Positions 23,531 through 38,500 of a DNA stretch of 64,000 nucleotides are shown one piece after another. Under the pieces are notes generated by a model. It did not search any database. It worked only from the letters and a program-made list of their open reading frames with translations, and was not told the DNA's origin. Origin of the DNA: Lineus longissimus (Eukaryota > Nemertea > Pilidiophora > Heteronemertea > Lineidae); NCBI RefSeq assembly GCF_910592395.1, contig NC_088311.1, positions 4,776,501 to 4,840,500 of the forward strand. The letters are read 5' to 3'. Numbering within the stretch: position 1 is the first letter of the stretch; each line of letters begins with the position of its first letter. Position numbers and translations under genes: made by a program.

Positions 23531-26500
23531 CTATACATTGGTGTGCGACACTGCCGACGTCCGCGAGGTTAGAGCGTCCCTCCTCACAGACTGACGGTGA
23601 CTAACCAACCGACAAACAAAAACCTCCTTCATCGCCCGTCGGAAATTCTCAGAAAAAAATGCATACAAAATCGGGTTCAGTCCACTATTAAAGAACATTA
23701 GAAGCATGGTAATGGGAACCAGAATCGAAGGCACGTTTCCTCCCCAAGCTACTATGAGCACTCGGACTTGAAAGGGCAGTGTACAGGCGGCAAACGAACC
23801 AACAATCAAAACTAAAAGCCTCACAACCTTCCGCCTAGACTTCAAAACATTATCAGCTCCCCCTACTTTACTTTTCTGAGCAATATCCTGAATTCTTCTC
23901 CGGTAATTGTTGCGTCCGCGCTTCCTGCCCCCGAGGCAGACCGGGTCAGTGGAAGACGTGTCGGTCGTGAGTTCGTCCTCCGGGCGATTACCGGAATCTA
24001 CACTGGTTACTCCCTGGAGGGGCTGTAGGTTGTGCCCAGCGCCCCGGGTCTGCGACCCATGTTCCTTAGAATTAAGTGGAATTTCAAGGAGATTAGATCG
24101 TGGGCTTCCATTTTTGATCATCATTTGATTCGAAGGGGCAGCTGTTGAAGCAAAGGTCGGATCGTCAGGGTTTATATAGTTGGACATTTGCAACCCATCT
24201 CCTGGTACATTGCTACTTGTACGATTTTTCCGGCCGGAAAAACGCGTCCGTACTATAGATGGACCTCCTTGAATTTCCTTGAGCGAGGCTTTACCCACCG
24301 ATGTCGTTAACATGGTACTCTTCCATAACACAACCCCAATTTTAGTATAAATGAACGTCATGAGAAGCAAAGGAACAAAGTACCACATGATAAAATTAAT
24401 CGTGTAATACGTCTGTCGGTCTATTTTCATAATCATGACACAAAATTCAAATCGGACGCCATCAAATTCAGTCGCCGTTGTATCGAAAGCAAATAATTGT
24501 ATTACATTGTAGAAAATGGCTATACTCCATATAAGAACGATGAAAAATATGAGGCGTCTCCGGGTGGTAAGTTGCTTGCTCTTCATCGGGTAGACTATTG
24601 CTACGTAACGTTCAATGGCAATGACGGTCAGGATAGTGACGGAGGCAACAAACGCCATTTGCTGCACAAAGTAGTTTAGTTTACACATCACCTGAAACGA
24701 ACAACAAAAACCCTGATTACAAAAGCCAACTTGAAATGATGGGGTATCAGCCGAAGAGTAGTTGTGATAACCTTCCTGTATGATATCAAGCAAACAATAT
24801 TTCTGGTTCTGGTAAAAAGATATCTTGTCATGAATTTGATTCTAACTTCGCTGCTTTCTCGACCGCTTTTATTGAAACCCTATAGCGACGTGGTTTATTA
24901 AGTGGAAGAAAGCTGAACGCATCTGGCAAGAAGGAAAGTGCCTGCAAACAAGTGTTGAATAAGTTGATGACAAATCTTAAGTGTTTTGTTCCATCGTCTA
25001 GAAACGAATCGGCGCTGAAAATATCTAAACAGAACAAACACAGATGATGGAAAGAAGAAAATAATTTGATGACACAATTGTACCATGCGTAATTCCATTA
25101 TTGCAACAAAGCATTTCGAGAAGTTGGTCTTTTATTGCAGCGTATGCATGTCGTCTTGTTATGGGAGCACAAGAGATTCCATCATTTTCCAATCTTCGTG
25201 TTACGAGGATAGTAATTACAAACCTTGACGGGGTGCCTATTAATTTTGTGTGTATTCGCAATTTTATCAAGTGTAGCTGCGACCTTACTAAGAATAGGTA
25301 TCTGTTAGTTGATACCAACCACCCGTGCCATCATCACGGTGCCGGTAATTGGTTTCTCACTTAACAGTGTCTTCGCAATTTCATGGAGTAGCTGTTATCA
25401 TGCTGGCGCTTACTACTCTTCCCAACTAATCATGATTGGAATTTACTGTAGTTTCACCGATCTAAGGTGGCTCCTGAATACGCACGAAACTGGATATCAA
25501 GCACGACGTTCGATACCATTCATCATCCTTAATTAAGGTTGACAATAAGTTGGTGACAGGTCGCCTGAAGGTCATGACGTCATGTTCTGACTTGAATTTG
25601 TTTCGATTCCGTAGCCATTAATCAACTGATATTTGGTCGGTGGCAGTAGACTAGTATTCGATTCTCAGGCATGACCTCAAATTAGACTAATGCGCTGTTT
25701 CGTGATTGGAAACTATTCTCTGTCCTCTCGGTCATGAACTACCAATGCAATTAGCCTAATGCACTCCCGATTGCCAACGTATCCGAATTGGTCAGGCCCT
25801 GCGGGACATGGGGACAGGAACATTTTTATATTATGAGATTTAATATTGGGCAACACCCGGCTTAGATATGTTAAAAATATTCCTTCCCTTGAGAAACCAA
25901 AACTGGGATTTAAACAACCCAGCCCTGAATTCGATATGAACTTCTGGTATCGGTTGAAATTCTCGTTATAGGTTTTACCGTTTATTTGGTTAAAATCATT
26001 GAAAACTGAACTTAATCAATTTGAAATCGTCACTTATGTACTCACTCGAGCAGGTGCTAGCCTTCAATGCACGTCATAGAGAAACCGATCGTAACTTTGA
26101 TAATTAGTTAACATTTACCCAATGAATTAAGTGCTAAATATTCCAACTGGTTTTCATCGTTCCGATTGATAACAGTTTATGCGTCTTCAGAGAGGGCGTA
26201 ATACAAACCATCTGCCGGCAGATGGGTTGCACTACCCACACCATTTGCCTATTTGCCTTCTGGTCACTCTATTGACAAATCTGGTAGCAGGGCCGTTGCA
26301 TGATCCTTCAGAAAGGATGAATTTTTTTGATAGCCCTGCCTCTTATATAAGACCAGGTGGCCAATAAAACGATCATGTATTTAGGCCGCTATCATGCATA
26401 TTTAGAAACGTGATCCTGCCGATGTCTTACATGATTTGTTCCGAATAAAAAAGTCACAAATGCCATTATCGGCGTTAAGAGCCAATACCTCGCAGCATTG

Positions 26501-29500
26501 AACTGATTTACGGAATCTGCGATATGAATTTGCTACTGCAACATTTTTGTTTTGAAGGTTCATACTCCTTTGAGCAATTATCGATCGAGTCATGAAAACG
26601 GACATTATTCGGGAGGATAAATGCGCCAGTGACTAATTCAAAAGTGTGTTTTGTTGGAGCGTCAATCGCAGAAGCTCCACACAATCATGCATGGATAAAT
26701 TTGTTTTCAATCAATCTAAGCTATCTCCATCAGAAGGAAAATGAGCCTTCAGTCGCAAATCCGCTCAAAATACTATGAATTTTTTTTTAAATGCGATGCT
26801 ATACCCAGGGTACCAACGATGGTATTCCGAGGGTATCTAAGATGGGATACCTATGGTACCAAAGATGGGATACCCATGGTATCAAAGGTGCTATACTCAG
26901 AGTATCAAAGGTGAGATATCCAGGGTACAAAAGGTGAGATATCCAGGGTACCAAAGGTACCAAAGATTCTATACCCAGCTGGGTAATAGTTTCTTTTTAA
27001 CGTTTGCAGAAACTGACAGTGAACTCCCTGTTTCTGGTCTTCGTCATAACTACTGCCAATGTGTTTTGGCTGCTACTGACAACAAAGCGCCGCTACTACA
27101 CCCAAAGGAACATTTTTTGTCAGTTTGACGTAGATGCGCATTGGCTTCTGCCTCTCCGGAGGCTGAGAGAGGCGCGTGCCTTTTTTATAGCAACGTGCGG
27201 TGACTTATCATGGACGAAATGCCCGGCCTTGGGATGACATGCCAGATGTGGCAGGTAGAACTGACCGCAAAGTATGGATTTATGCGTGTGTACACTCTTA
27301 GAAATGAGTGTTTTTGAGCTTTCGAAAAACTTTTCAAGACGAACATTATGCACCCTGTAGAGTTATCTTTGGTAAAACCCCTAATTGTTTTTGAGATTCT
27401 GAAAATCTCTAAGGTTGTATCAGCCTTGTAAATGCTTATTATGATGATTTATATGGCTTTCATCTTTAACCAGAATCTAACCAGAATACACATACACATA
27501 TGTGGCAGTGATTGCTTCCAGATTTTACCGTTTCCTTTGGCGAAGACGCTGTTTGATCTATATCGCTCGCCTTCAATATAATTATTTATAATTCTCTGAT
27601 ATCGTAAGTTTGTGCTCCCTGTGCACTCACTTTGAGACTAGTTGGTAACGTGTGGTTCAAGCGATAAATCTGGTAGCCTCTGACATTTATGTCTAAATGT
27701 CAAGATTGCTTAGGGGCCACAATGACAGTAGATGATTACAGCACTTATTATCATACGACCGCAGTATGCAGTATTTGATAAGGCCGTACCTCGGGGGTAT
27801 CAAATAGTCCCCATATGACCCCCGTGTGATTTATATAAATACTATTTTATACTATCTATATTCGACCCTTACAAAGCTTAGGGAAAAGATTGCACCTTTT
27901 AAGTAAAATTTTTATAGAGATAACGTTAATGCTAAAGGTACATGTAGGATGATTTGCTCATGCCATTGCGATTGGGTGCCCTCATTTCTTTGTTCGCCTA
28001 TCTCTGTCGTCTACCGAAACTTCTGCGTAACGATGATACAGGTAATTGCTGATGAGATATTTCGAGGGCCGAAAGGTATTGTTACCTTGTACCATTCCTG
28101 TACACATCAAAAGTTAGCCTCAGGTGAAGCAGTTGCAAGACTCGGTAAACACGAACCATCATTCTCCATGACCAAATGAATCGAAAAAATGCTGAGCCAC
28201 AATGCCCAAAATGCTGCGGCACACGACGGAATGTTATGTTCGATGTTTTTTTAGTTCATATCAGAAAAATGGGATCCTATACAATGTACGACGGCTTGTT
28301 GAGAATGGCCATCAGAACCACCGCTAGGTAGTGGTGATAGGAACCGATTGAAGCTTCCAAACCTTTTGGATAATGATGTACATGCAGCACTGAAAGCACT
28401 CCTGGAACCAAATGTGGCCAGGACCCAAGCGGTTCTTTCAATGTGCCAACCTATAAGCTAAGCTTACCATGGTTAATCAGTACATGACGTGATGAGAATG
28501 GTATATCACAATCTCCTGGGAGTGGCGAGGAACTGAACTCACCATCACATCTTTTGAAAAGATACATAAGAAGAATATCACTTATTGGAATTCCTGTCAA
28601 AAGCAAAGAAGTCTGATAATGTCCATCACTTCAAGTGTTGCTTTCATAGATCGACCATTTATTAGGATAACGGCCGATGTGGAAAGTCTGCTCGAGTTCT
28701 TGACGGGTATCCTTGCCGAGGATGGCTTTCGTTTATAAAGTAACGCAGACATGTATTGATTCCTTGAAAGGATAACCGATATATTATCTTGTAAGGTTGT
28801 CAAAGTTGTGACCATCAGCAAAGGATAGTGACAGTTGTTGTATATCAAGCGCTTTGATAATATCTTGGTCTGTCTGAAGCGTTATTTAAAACGTAGATTA
28901 TGGCATGTTCTCAGAATTGGCCTAGATATTACTTTTTAACACCGTCATCAATAACACCTCGAGGAAAGAAGTCATGTTAAGGACCCTGACATCCAAGACG
29001 AGATCTCTCCAGGAACCAACAGACCATTTTTACTATTCTCAGTATGCTCATTAGCATGAATGACATTCCAATCCTTTTTATTCTCATCTCATAACGAGTT
29101 CCAATTTCCGATTTCCCCGAATAGTGCCTCCATATGAAAAACACACAAGAAAATGTATTCATTAAAAAGTCTTTCCGAGAAATAATAAAAATGTATGCTG
29201 TCACGGCACTGAAAGTGGGCCGTCTATTGGCGGTAGGGTGATGGAAATTTTGAAGGCCTCTTCAGCTCTTAAATATTCCCTAAGAATTTTAAAGAATTTG
29301 ATATTTACTCATATTATTGAGATACTAAGTGAAAATGTTAGACTTTTTTTCGGAGACACCCAATATTAACCCATCTCGCCATGAGTATGCAATAGAAGCT
29401 GTCGGTACAGATTATTGAATCTATACGAAATCACCAGTCGAGAGAAATGTAATCTAATTTTCCAACCCTCGATCAGACTATACTAAAAACGTCTTAGTTT

Positions 29501-32500
29501 CTCGAAACTCTAGCATCCCGTTGGATCCCCCTGGAAATTAAATGATCAATTTTCTCCATCTTATTGGCCCTAGATGACAGATAGACATATGATATATGTG
29601 TTGCTCTTATGATATGCATTACGTTCTCATCTTGCCAGCGACGAGAGCACATTGGCAATCTCCATCTGCCCGGACAGCCAGTATTTGTGTCCATAATGTG
29701 TATAACTATGTTCATTCTTAGAAAATAAGTTTCTTAAGCTTTTGAAAAAGCCTTTAAAAAATTAACGGCCATGATATGCACCATGCAGCGGTTTTTCAGC
29801 GAAAAGAATAACTTAACGGCTCTTCAGAATCACAAACTATTAGCAAAGAGCTCTGACCATACGTCCGTGTTCTAACGTCTCAGGCCGTCGGTGGTCGGTC
29901 AGATACATGCTTCCCGGTCTAATCGTAGCTACGACAACACCGATAGATTTCCAAGCTGGGGCTCACGCCGGGGGCTCAAGCTGCTGCAGGTAACACCTTC
30001 ATTACTTATAACAATGACATGACACTCCAATTATACCAATCACCAACAGTGAGATAATCCGTACTGGCTAATAACTGTCAACCAATCTTGCACACGGTAA
30101 TTAGAATGTCAATCCCATGTCATGAGTCTGGTCCCACCAGAAGGGTCAATCTAAAGGTTACATTGACACCCGATTCCAGTTCGTCTACAACTTGAACTAG
30201 TATTCTAGTCACGAGGTATATTAAATAACGTTTGAAGTCGAAGCTGGCTTGGTTAAATTTTTCTTCAAGCAACCTTATGAAACGATTGACTGACTGACGT
30301 ATGAAATAAAGATGATTAAATATTTGAAGAAAGTTTGTAACAAATATGATCATACCAACATGATCGTGTTTTTAGATTTCATCAGTCGGTTTGGCCTGCT
30401 AATAATTCCGAACATCCTTACATGCCATACAACACTTCTCATGGGCTTATCAACTGACCTCGAGAAAAAAGACGAAATTGCGGCGCCGAGTCAATCTAGT
30501 CCGAAGTAGAGAGGTGGCCTTCAAGGTTCTTCAAAATTGCATTAGGATTTATTTTGATAATTTGAAGCTTTTAGTCCTTGCCGTACGGCATACTTACCCG
30601 ACCTAAAGTCCAAACTGTATCCAGATAAATCGTCAAAGTTGGCAAAACACAGAAAATTCCTACACAGAAGTCGGCAAATGCAAGGTTGGCGAGAAAGAAG
30701 TTTGTGATGGATCGCATCCGCCGGCTCCGGAGGATCACGTATATTACAGCGGCATTCCCTGCAACGAGAAAAAGTTGGAAAACAATTTTAAAAATGTTTA
30801 AAAAATGTTTAACATTCTTCAAGTAGAATTGTCCAATCAGGAGCAATATTCACGGAATAATAATCCGCGAAAAGAGGCATCGACAGCTCTGTCAAAAACC
30901 TTTGTGAAAAGCGTTATTTCTGTGGGTGTGTTCGCAAGAGAGAACGGTACTATAAGTACCAGATGCGAATCGAATTCCCAGATAACGGGATGTCATCACT
31001 GTTTTATCTGGCGATTTCTTGATATGTATTACTTTCACAATACTCCTTATACCGTCCGGAACAATCATCAACGAATCCAGACGGCTAGGCGTACGCAATT
31101 ATGATAGTGATCGATTGCATGGTTTGCCGAGTCGCCAGATTGTTTTTATAAATGTAGATGAAACCAATCATTTCCTTGTTTCCAATCTGCTTGTTGTAAT
31201 GGATTCTTCCTGTCTGTGATCGAAAATTATTTTCTCGTGAATGGCGTATGTGATTCTTTTCGGTAATTCTTTAGGATTACCTGTGTTTGGACCAACCTCC
31301 TGCAGTGCACAGTGAAATGTATATTTTCATTCTCACCGAGCCCAATCGGTGACGGTACTAGCGTAGGGAAGAGCTATCGGATAACAATAGACCACCCCGA
31401 TCCCTTGTCAAACGAATTATAGAGGGGTGTTATGTAGGCCTACTCCCTACACTCCTCTATTCACTGGTTACAAAAGATCGTGCGTGTATTTTGTTACAGA
31501 AAAATAAATTCACCACACTAGAATGGTCAATCTTATTCTTATTTTTTTATTCTAAACTTTGATTTCGAATTCGATGAGACCCTTCATCAATTTTATCCCC
31601 AAAATTTATATTCTCCCGTTTGTTCCCGTCTTGTCCGTATTCAGGTCAAATTTGTATACATTACTTCTTCGATCAGCTCATCCAAAATATTTCTTGAATG
31701 CAAAGTAGTATCGCTATTTATAGTCCGGGGTAATCGACTAGACAAGGAATTGTAGTCATCGCGACAAATTGATTGGCGTGGAACATCAGAATGTTCTGAT
31801 TCACGGTCAATTTGCCACATAAGCCGTCGAACGTGTCAGACCGCTATTGACCGAAAGGTTAAAATTCCCGCTTTGGCGTGCAGGTTGCTGTCGTTAAGGA
31901 GAGATCAGAAAGGATGTAGCGAGCAACCATTCACCGAAGCAGACATAACATTATTCTCTCTGCCGTCGGAAGTGAATAGGCTTGGACTCGGCTGCATGTA
32001 ATTCCAAAAATACTTATATCGTGCGTGCCAATTTTCTAATTTTTTTGCCATTGTTTTTACTCGAGACATTCAGTTAGTACTTTGACTCTTAAGAAATCAA
32101 ATAGGAAACGCTTTTTATCCATTAGCGTCAGTTGTTAATTTTTTTAATGTTCTTTTTGTTTGAGTGACGGCGAATAATCTTGTTGTCACGAATTGAATTA
32201 GCTAATTAGCTGTTTGAAATAAGATTTTCAATATATCTTGTTTTCGCTTTGAAGCTTGTCGAGTGTCAATTTTTTTTCTTGCAAACGGAAAGATGGTGAT
32301 GTACTGCACAGAAGACATTCGTTTGAAGAAAGAAATACTCCGGGCGATGTCATAATACTTTCGTTATCAATACGCTGCTTCAAACAAAAAAAACACCTGT
32401 TCGTTTGGCAGTATTCTAAGTTTATAATGAAGGGATTCGACTTTCCTTATTTGATTCGAAAAAAATCGAGAAGGTTATTATCCGAAGTAAAATGAAGCTT

Positions 32501-35500
32501 TTAACATGTCAATTAAATAACGGCACGTCAGTCTACATTACTGTCTCTGATAAAGGTCACCTTGTTCCTGAAATCCCGAAACTACAACAAGAAACCAGGC
32601 CTACGGAGATTGGGGATCGCGGTAAACCGATCTGCAGGTTTTAAAATCTACGAAGGACGAAGTGAAAAAAACCTGCGGTTTGAACACGTCTTGTCAAGTT
32701 AAACATTTTGTGTGTTGTCTTTCTGGTGATTGAATATGCAGTATCATCCTCTATAATTATACAATTCATCACTACTTCATCACAGCGTTTCCAACCAATA
32801 ACGTGTTGCCTTTCATTCCAACCATTGTTAACTTTTCAAGGCGCTATAATAGCCCTCTTTGAACAGAGACAATGGCTTCACATACCAACAGGCCAGGATC
32901 GTAACTTAACAAAGGCTAAGTTAACAATAAGCAGTGTGCTGTACTGTGCGTATTGCTAATCCCTTCCCTTTGAGTGACACAACACTCGACTATTATGTTC
33001 TTGGGACTATGGGCCATTCAGACATAATGCATGTATTCAATGTCAGTTCCTGGCTGGAGGGCAAGGTGAATGTTTGTGTGGTCGCTCCTATGTATTAGTG
33101 GTAGGCCAACAGTTCACAGGTGTGCATTTAACCCGAATTTTTGAATTGTCCTTATGTATCTTATCTTAGTGATATATTGAACATCTTCGATTGTTTTGGG
33201 ACATGTGTATATGGGACATGTTGGAGTGATATTTGGTAGCTATGGTTTGTATAGTAAACAGCATGAGTGACTCTCAGATTGATATTCAGAATTGAAACTA
33301 TTCTGAGGTGATCGTGTGCCAAGTTTGGGTAGCTGCTGACAAGTCTCTTCATTACATGTCGGATTATTCTTGCTGTATGTGTACCAGTTCGAAAGTAATA
33401 TGGTACATGCAATGTGCGAGTGTTCTTAGCATGGCTTTAAGGGCATCTATTGGATCGCTTGTGAATGCGTCGATGACGTATATCGGACTTTGGATGTCCG
33501 GCATGAGGATATTTTTTAGGGCTAAAGAACATGTCATGTACCCAAGTATGACAACCAGGTTTAGTGGATCGCTTGCAGGATCAAAGTAAACCGACGCTCG
33601 GTTGTTCAAAATAAGCTTTCTCCCATTTGACTGAGTTAAAATAAGCCAAGTGAGAGATTGAACGTCTCTTTAACATCCGGGCCCTGGATAAAAAGTCTGG
33701 GGAATGAGATTGTCTCTGTGACAAATCGTCTTCCTACGTCTTACTTCAATCTCAGCAATAAGGCATCTGAGGCATTTGAATCTTTTTGGATATGAAACCT
33801 TTCGAGGATTTTCACTAGCTCGAAACTCTTCAGGGGCATTTCACTTCTTTGATAAACTACCCGCGGTGAATATCTGTTTGGCTGGGAAAAAGTCAAAAAG
33901 GTTTTTCAAAAATTCAAAATCCCTTATCATTTCTAAGCCGGAGACTGTTGAGATTTTCTCCTGGGGACAAATTAAAGCACTGAATCAACTAAAAATACCC
34001 ACAATTTCTCAGTTTGAAGTCAAATCACAGATCGACTGGTCTTTCATTGTGGCATTCTAATTGTTTTTTCAGCATTGATTTTGCATTTCGTGTTAAAAGA
34101 AGAAATACAAATTGCCCTTTTCAGTGTTGCTACGAGCTATTTTTGCACACTCATTATAAAATTATCACGAAAAAACGGAGCTTTGAGGTTGGGTTTTATG
34201 TCAATCCGAGCTTGATTAACCCCAGGGGAGGAAACTCGATGTCATTTGATTTTTATGGCATTCTAGAGATGATTTTTATGGAAATGATATGCGAAATCTT
34301 TTCACCTACTTGACTCGCTGCATTGGTTCCATGAGTATGTTTTTAACTTAAAGGAATTTGCGCCGGTAGTAAAAAGTTATTGGATATTTCGCCAAATTTT
34401 GTCATCAATGAAAATAAGATGGCCGCCACCTTAAAAATGCAGTGATTGGATGGTGGGATACTTCATGCTTCCTTGAATGGGTGCGTCGTCGCGTCTCTAC
34501 ATTCATAATTAACGTTTTCAGGATATTGCTGCCATATTAGCCAAACCGTTCGGGGATACACACATCGAAGGCTCATATTTATCTCTGATAAACATGTCAC
34601 CTCAGGTCACTGTCTTTCGATGTGCGTTAAATGAGGCAAGAGGTGTAGGGAATTGACCGGGGGCGGAAGATGAAAGGACGGCAAGGTTTCTTTCCGTTTT
34701 TGCGCATTGGGAGTCTTTAGGAGAATCCCCAATCTCTTGATATTCAGAAAGCGTTTATATCTGCCCCATAGAAGAATAAACAGAGTTATCTTTGATTTGT
34801 CAAACGTTAGTATACACCGACCGAACACAAAGTGGCAGGAATTGGTCTCTTCAAAGAAATGCTCAATACCTAAATTAATATCAAGTTTTTGCACTTTTGC
34901 GAGTATACCCCGCTGAAAATCGTATAAAATGCGGAGGCATACACATTAACATTTTTCTTTCTCTCTCATATGTTATCGGAGCTTTCTTCTGATCAACGAG
35001 AATGCGACAGCGAACAGCGCTTAAATGATATTGCGAACGCTTGTCTGGACCAGATACATGTATCATCATTGCTCATGAGACGCCCGATGTACTTTTAGAG
35101 ACTATCAAGTACAGTGTATCCAAAACAAAATATCGTGACCCATACATTTACCCTTGGACATGATTGCCACTTGTGCTTCTTATCGGCAACACAGGCTGCC
35201 TTCGGTATCAATTTTGTAGTTATTTCATTATTTGTAATCCGGAGGGAGGCTGTTTAGGTTTCCACTCACTGACTAAATGGCGTGGATCGAGCGAACCCAC
35301 CTAAAGGCAAAAAAACTTACATGCAATCCGGCTGGCATCATTAGAACCGGCCGGTTCTGTTGTTCATATTTTTAACATGAATGTGTAATTCACTTATTAT
35401 ATGTCAGGAGAAACTACATATAGCTAAGCCAATAATGTTACGGTAAGCTTACAAAAGAAAACGAAATGTACTTCCACTCAAAAGGTTGTTATCGTAGTTT

Positions 35501-38500
35501 TTATTATGTTTATCTGGGTTGTGACGAATGCATTCTATATTTGTATATGAAAAGGTAGTTTGTTAGAAGCTGCAGACGTTTCTTCTTAATGATGTGATCG
35601 TAGGTCAGAAGAAACTAAGCCACTAATGCTACGTTAGGCTAACAGGAGAAGACATAATGCAATTTGGATACGTTCTACTCGTTATATTAAAAGTACTAGA
35701 ACACTTTATCGTGTTTGTCTAGGGTGCGACAAATGCATTCTATATTTACATGTAGCAATGAAAAGATAGTCTGTTTTTACAAGTTGACGCTACCGAATGG
35801 CGACAGAAAATTACCAGTATCTTCTGCCGAGGTATCGGGTTGATGAGTTAGTTTAGCTTTGTTGTTATTAGTTTCTGAGCAAGTAATTTTAAAGTTTTTG
35901 ATCAAACGTTGCCTTGGCTGGTTCCCACTCTTTTTCTGTGGAATCCATGTCTTAATTACATTGTGCCAGCTTATATAGGTGAGGAATCTGTAAGCACTTC
36001 CGCCAAGAAATTTGAGGGGAAACTCATCAATATACTAGTAATACTGTGGGGCAGTTGTGGATTGACAGGGAGGATTGGGGTGCACTCCTTTAACTCACGT
36101 CTTGAAGATATATATCTTAGATGCCCAATGACAGGTCCACTGTACCTCATGTTGAGCCTGATACCATTTTTGCTGATGAAATAGTGGATATGCCTCCAGA
36201 ACCTTCTCCAATCATAGCATGGTCACATAAACAACTACCCTTATTCTAGACATAATAGCCAGGCAACTCCTTGTTGGTCCAAAGTATCTATAAGGATATA
36301 TATGTTGACGAGACCAAATTGGTTGTTAGCACAGATGAGGGGTTAACCAGAGGGACCTGGGTCGATGGCTAATATGAATCTCCGCAAACATGTAATATAC
36401 TCTCCGTAATGACCCTCCAGAGTTAGCTAGTTACAAACCCTTAAATATGAACTCTCCTTTTTTAGTTTATCACATTTTTTCTTGATAAAAACCCACATCT
36501 CGTATGAAATCATGTTGGCATCTTTCGGTTCTTTTTTCATAAGACAGTACAAATGCGTCATGCGCTGATACAAAGAACGCTAAACCAATAACAACAACAT
36601 CAAGCTAATAAGAGAAGGTTTCTCCAGCATGACACAGCTAAGTGTCAACACGATGTACAGATGTATCATTTTTCCCCAGAGTTAAGCTTTGGTGTGTTGT
36701 AAAAATGAGCTGGTAGAAGTTTTAAAGTTAGTTTATGCTATTGTTTTCATGATGGGAGATTGGCGATATATATCAGAATTACGATACAAGATACTACATG
36801 AGTCACGCCAACAACGAAAAATGAGATCGCCAAGTAAAAAGATCAAACAACCTGAAACAACACTCAATTTGATACAATAGCCGATTTTTGGGCTGATCTC
36901 TCTATGATTTAATGAAACGCTGGAACATCTGAACGGATCTGTTAGATAACAAGAATCTTTATTCCATCGGACTTTTTTACTTTCTCTGATTTTTAACGCA
37001 TCGTGTATCAATATGTAAATCTTTTGGAGCTTGGTCGCTAATTCAACGCGTTATCGAAGTACTGAAAAGGGTTTAAAGCGGACTTACATGTATGAATAAC
37101 TACAAAATAGAGATAAATGTTACATCACATGTACTTCTATTTGCCCTGGTAGGCCTATCGACCCCTCATGAATCGTGTTTCATGGGGGTCGATGTTATCA
37201 AGCTTCCCTTGATTACCCTTTGAGATAAGTCATTGAGTTTGTGTATCAGTGTCAGGTGGGGTCAAGTCTAGTTGTGACATTACTGCGAATACGATGAGTA
37301 CGTTGATCAGATTTACATGTATCAAGTTTGTTTTCCAACATGTCAAAGCCTTGTGACTATTATGATAAGGCATATTTGGTTTACTTTGTTGATCCAGCTT
37401 CAGCATGTCGTCAGTTGTGCTTTGTAGTTGAGGAAATTGGTGGTGTTTGAAGTTGTTCTTCGTCATCCGTCGTTGACGACAACCAGAATACTTATGTTTT
37501 CAAAAGTTGGCAAAAATCGCAAAGTACAAATTCGTCATAAATTATCATACTTTGCCTTTAATATTCTTCCTCTGATCCATCGAGAACACGATTCTAAATT
37601 TTTCGTTTTGGAGTTATACGATAATTCATGTAATTCCCTCAGGCTATTCACGTTCATCATTCTGTGATGTTCTTGGTGATAAAACTTAACTGTATTGTGA
37701 AAAAATACAAGTCAGCCGACAGTTTTGTAATGTCGCTCAAAGCTCCTTTGGCCATTTTATCATCCAACTTCTTCTTCTTTAACTTTTAATTTCCCATCTG
37801 CTCGTACCGCGTCTGGTTTTGCTTACAAACTGTCTCGATTGGGTGCTTTTATAGATGTTGCCAAAGCAAGGAATGTTGGCAGTGGACCGCCTGGAGCAGT
37901 TATCCAATTCCTATGCATATTCGACCGAAATTCCCGTCAAATGGCTCCTCAATATATTCCTCGTCCATGTTTCACGAAATCAGCAAATCGGGATTGCACT
38001 GATGGGGCAACGACGGCAATCAAAATTACTCATGGGGGTATTCATTGATCGTATGTCCTCAATGTTTTGGCTCTGAAGCAAAACCCTTCCAAGCTAAATG
38101 TCTTCAATTTTATTTGAATTTCTTCAAGTTTCAGGAAGGCCTTAATACGGTGCTCTTATACGAAACTCATATAATTACTTAAATATCAATGGAAACAAGA
38201 ATTGTTTAACAGAACAGACCATCCCTTTCCTGAACTAAATCGACATACAGGCTACCAGCACCAAATTAGCTCCGTTCCACTATTGCCCTCAATATTATCA
38301 GTAAATGAAATCTTTAAAGCCGGATTGTGGATGACTGGCTTGCTGATGTCGGGCTATCCCATATACTCTGGGCAACGACCGACAATCTAAATTACTTGGT
38401 TGTCAGAATAATTGAATCTGCTATGCTGTAATTGGCCAGATTCACCCGACTGCATGACTCTGCTTTCCCCGCGAACGCGACCAGCGGCGGAAAATGCTCG

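Larger units (their letters stand above)
24692..30597. other. 5.9-kb second intron of the GPCR gene
   Basis: The intron is mostly AT-rich and non-coding. It holds the 23-bp minisatellite (26800-26983) and two copies of a dispersed repeat (27292-27415, 29712-29840). Short open frames inside it lack splice or domain support. Confidence 0.6.

Noticed and set aside
26853-27128. 91-codon frame with repeating Tyr/Gln residues
   Set aside because: It is a reading of the 23-bp minisatellite; the period is not a multiple of three and the frame has no splice support.
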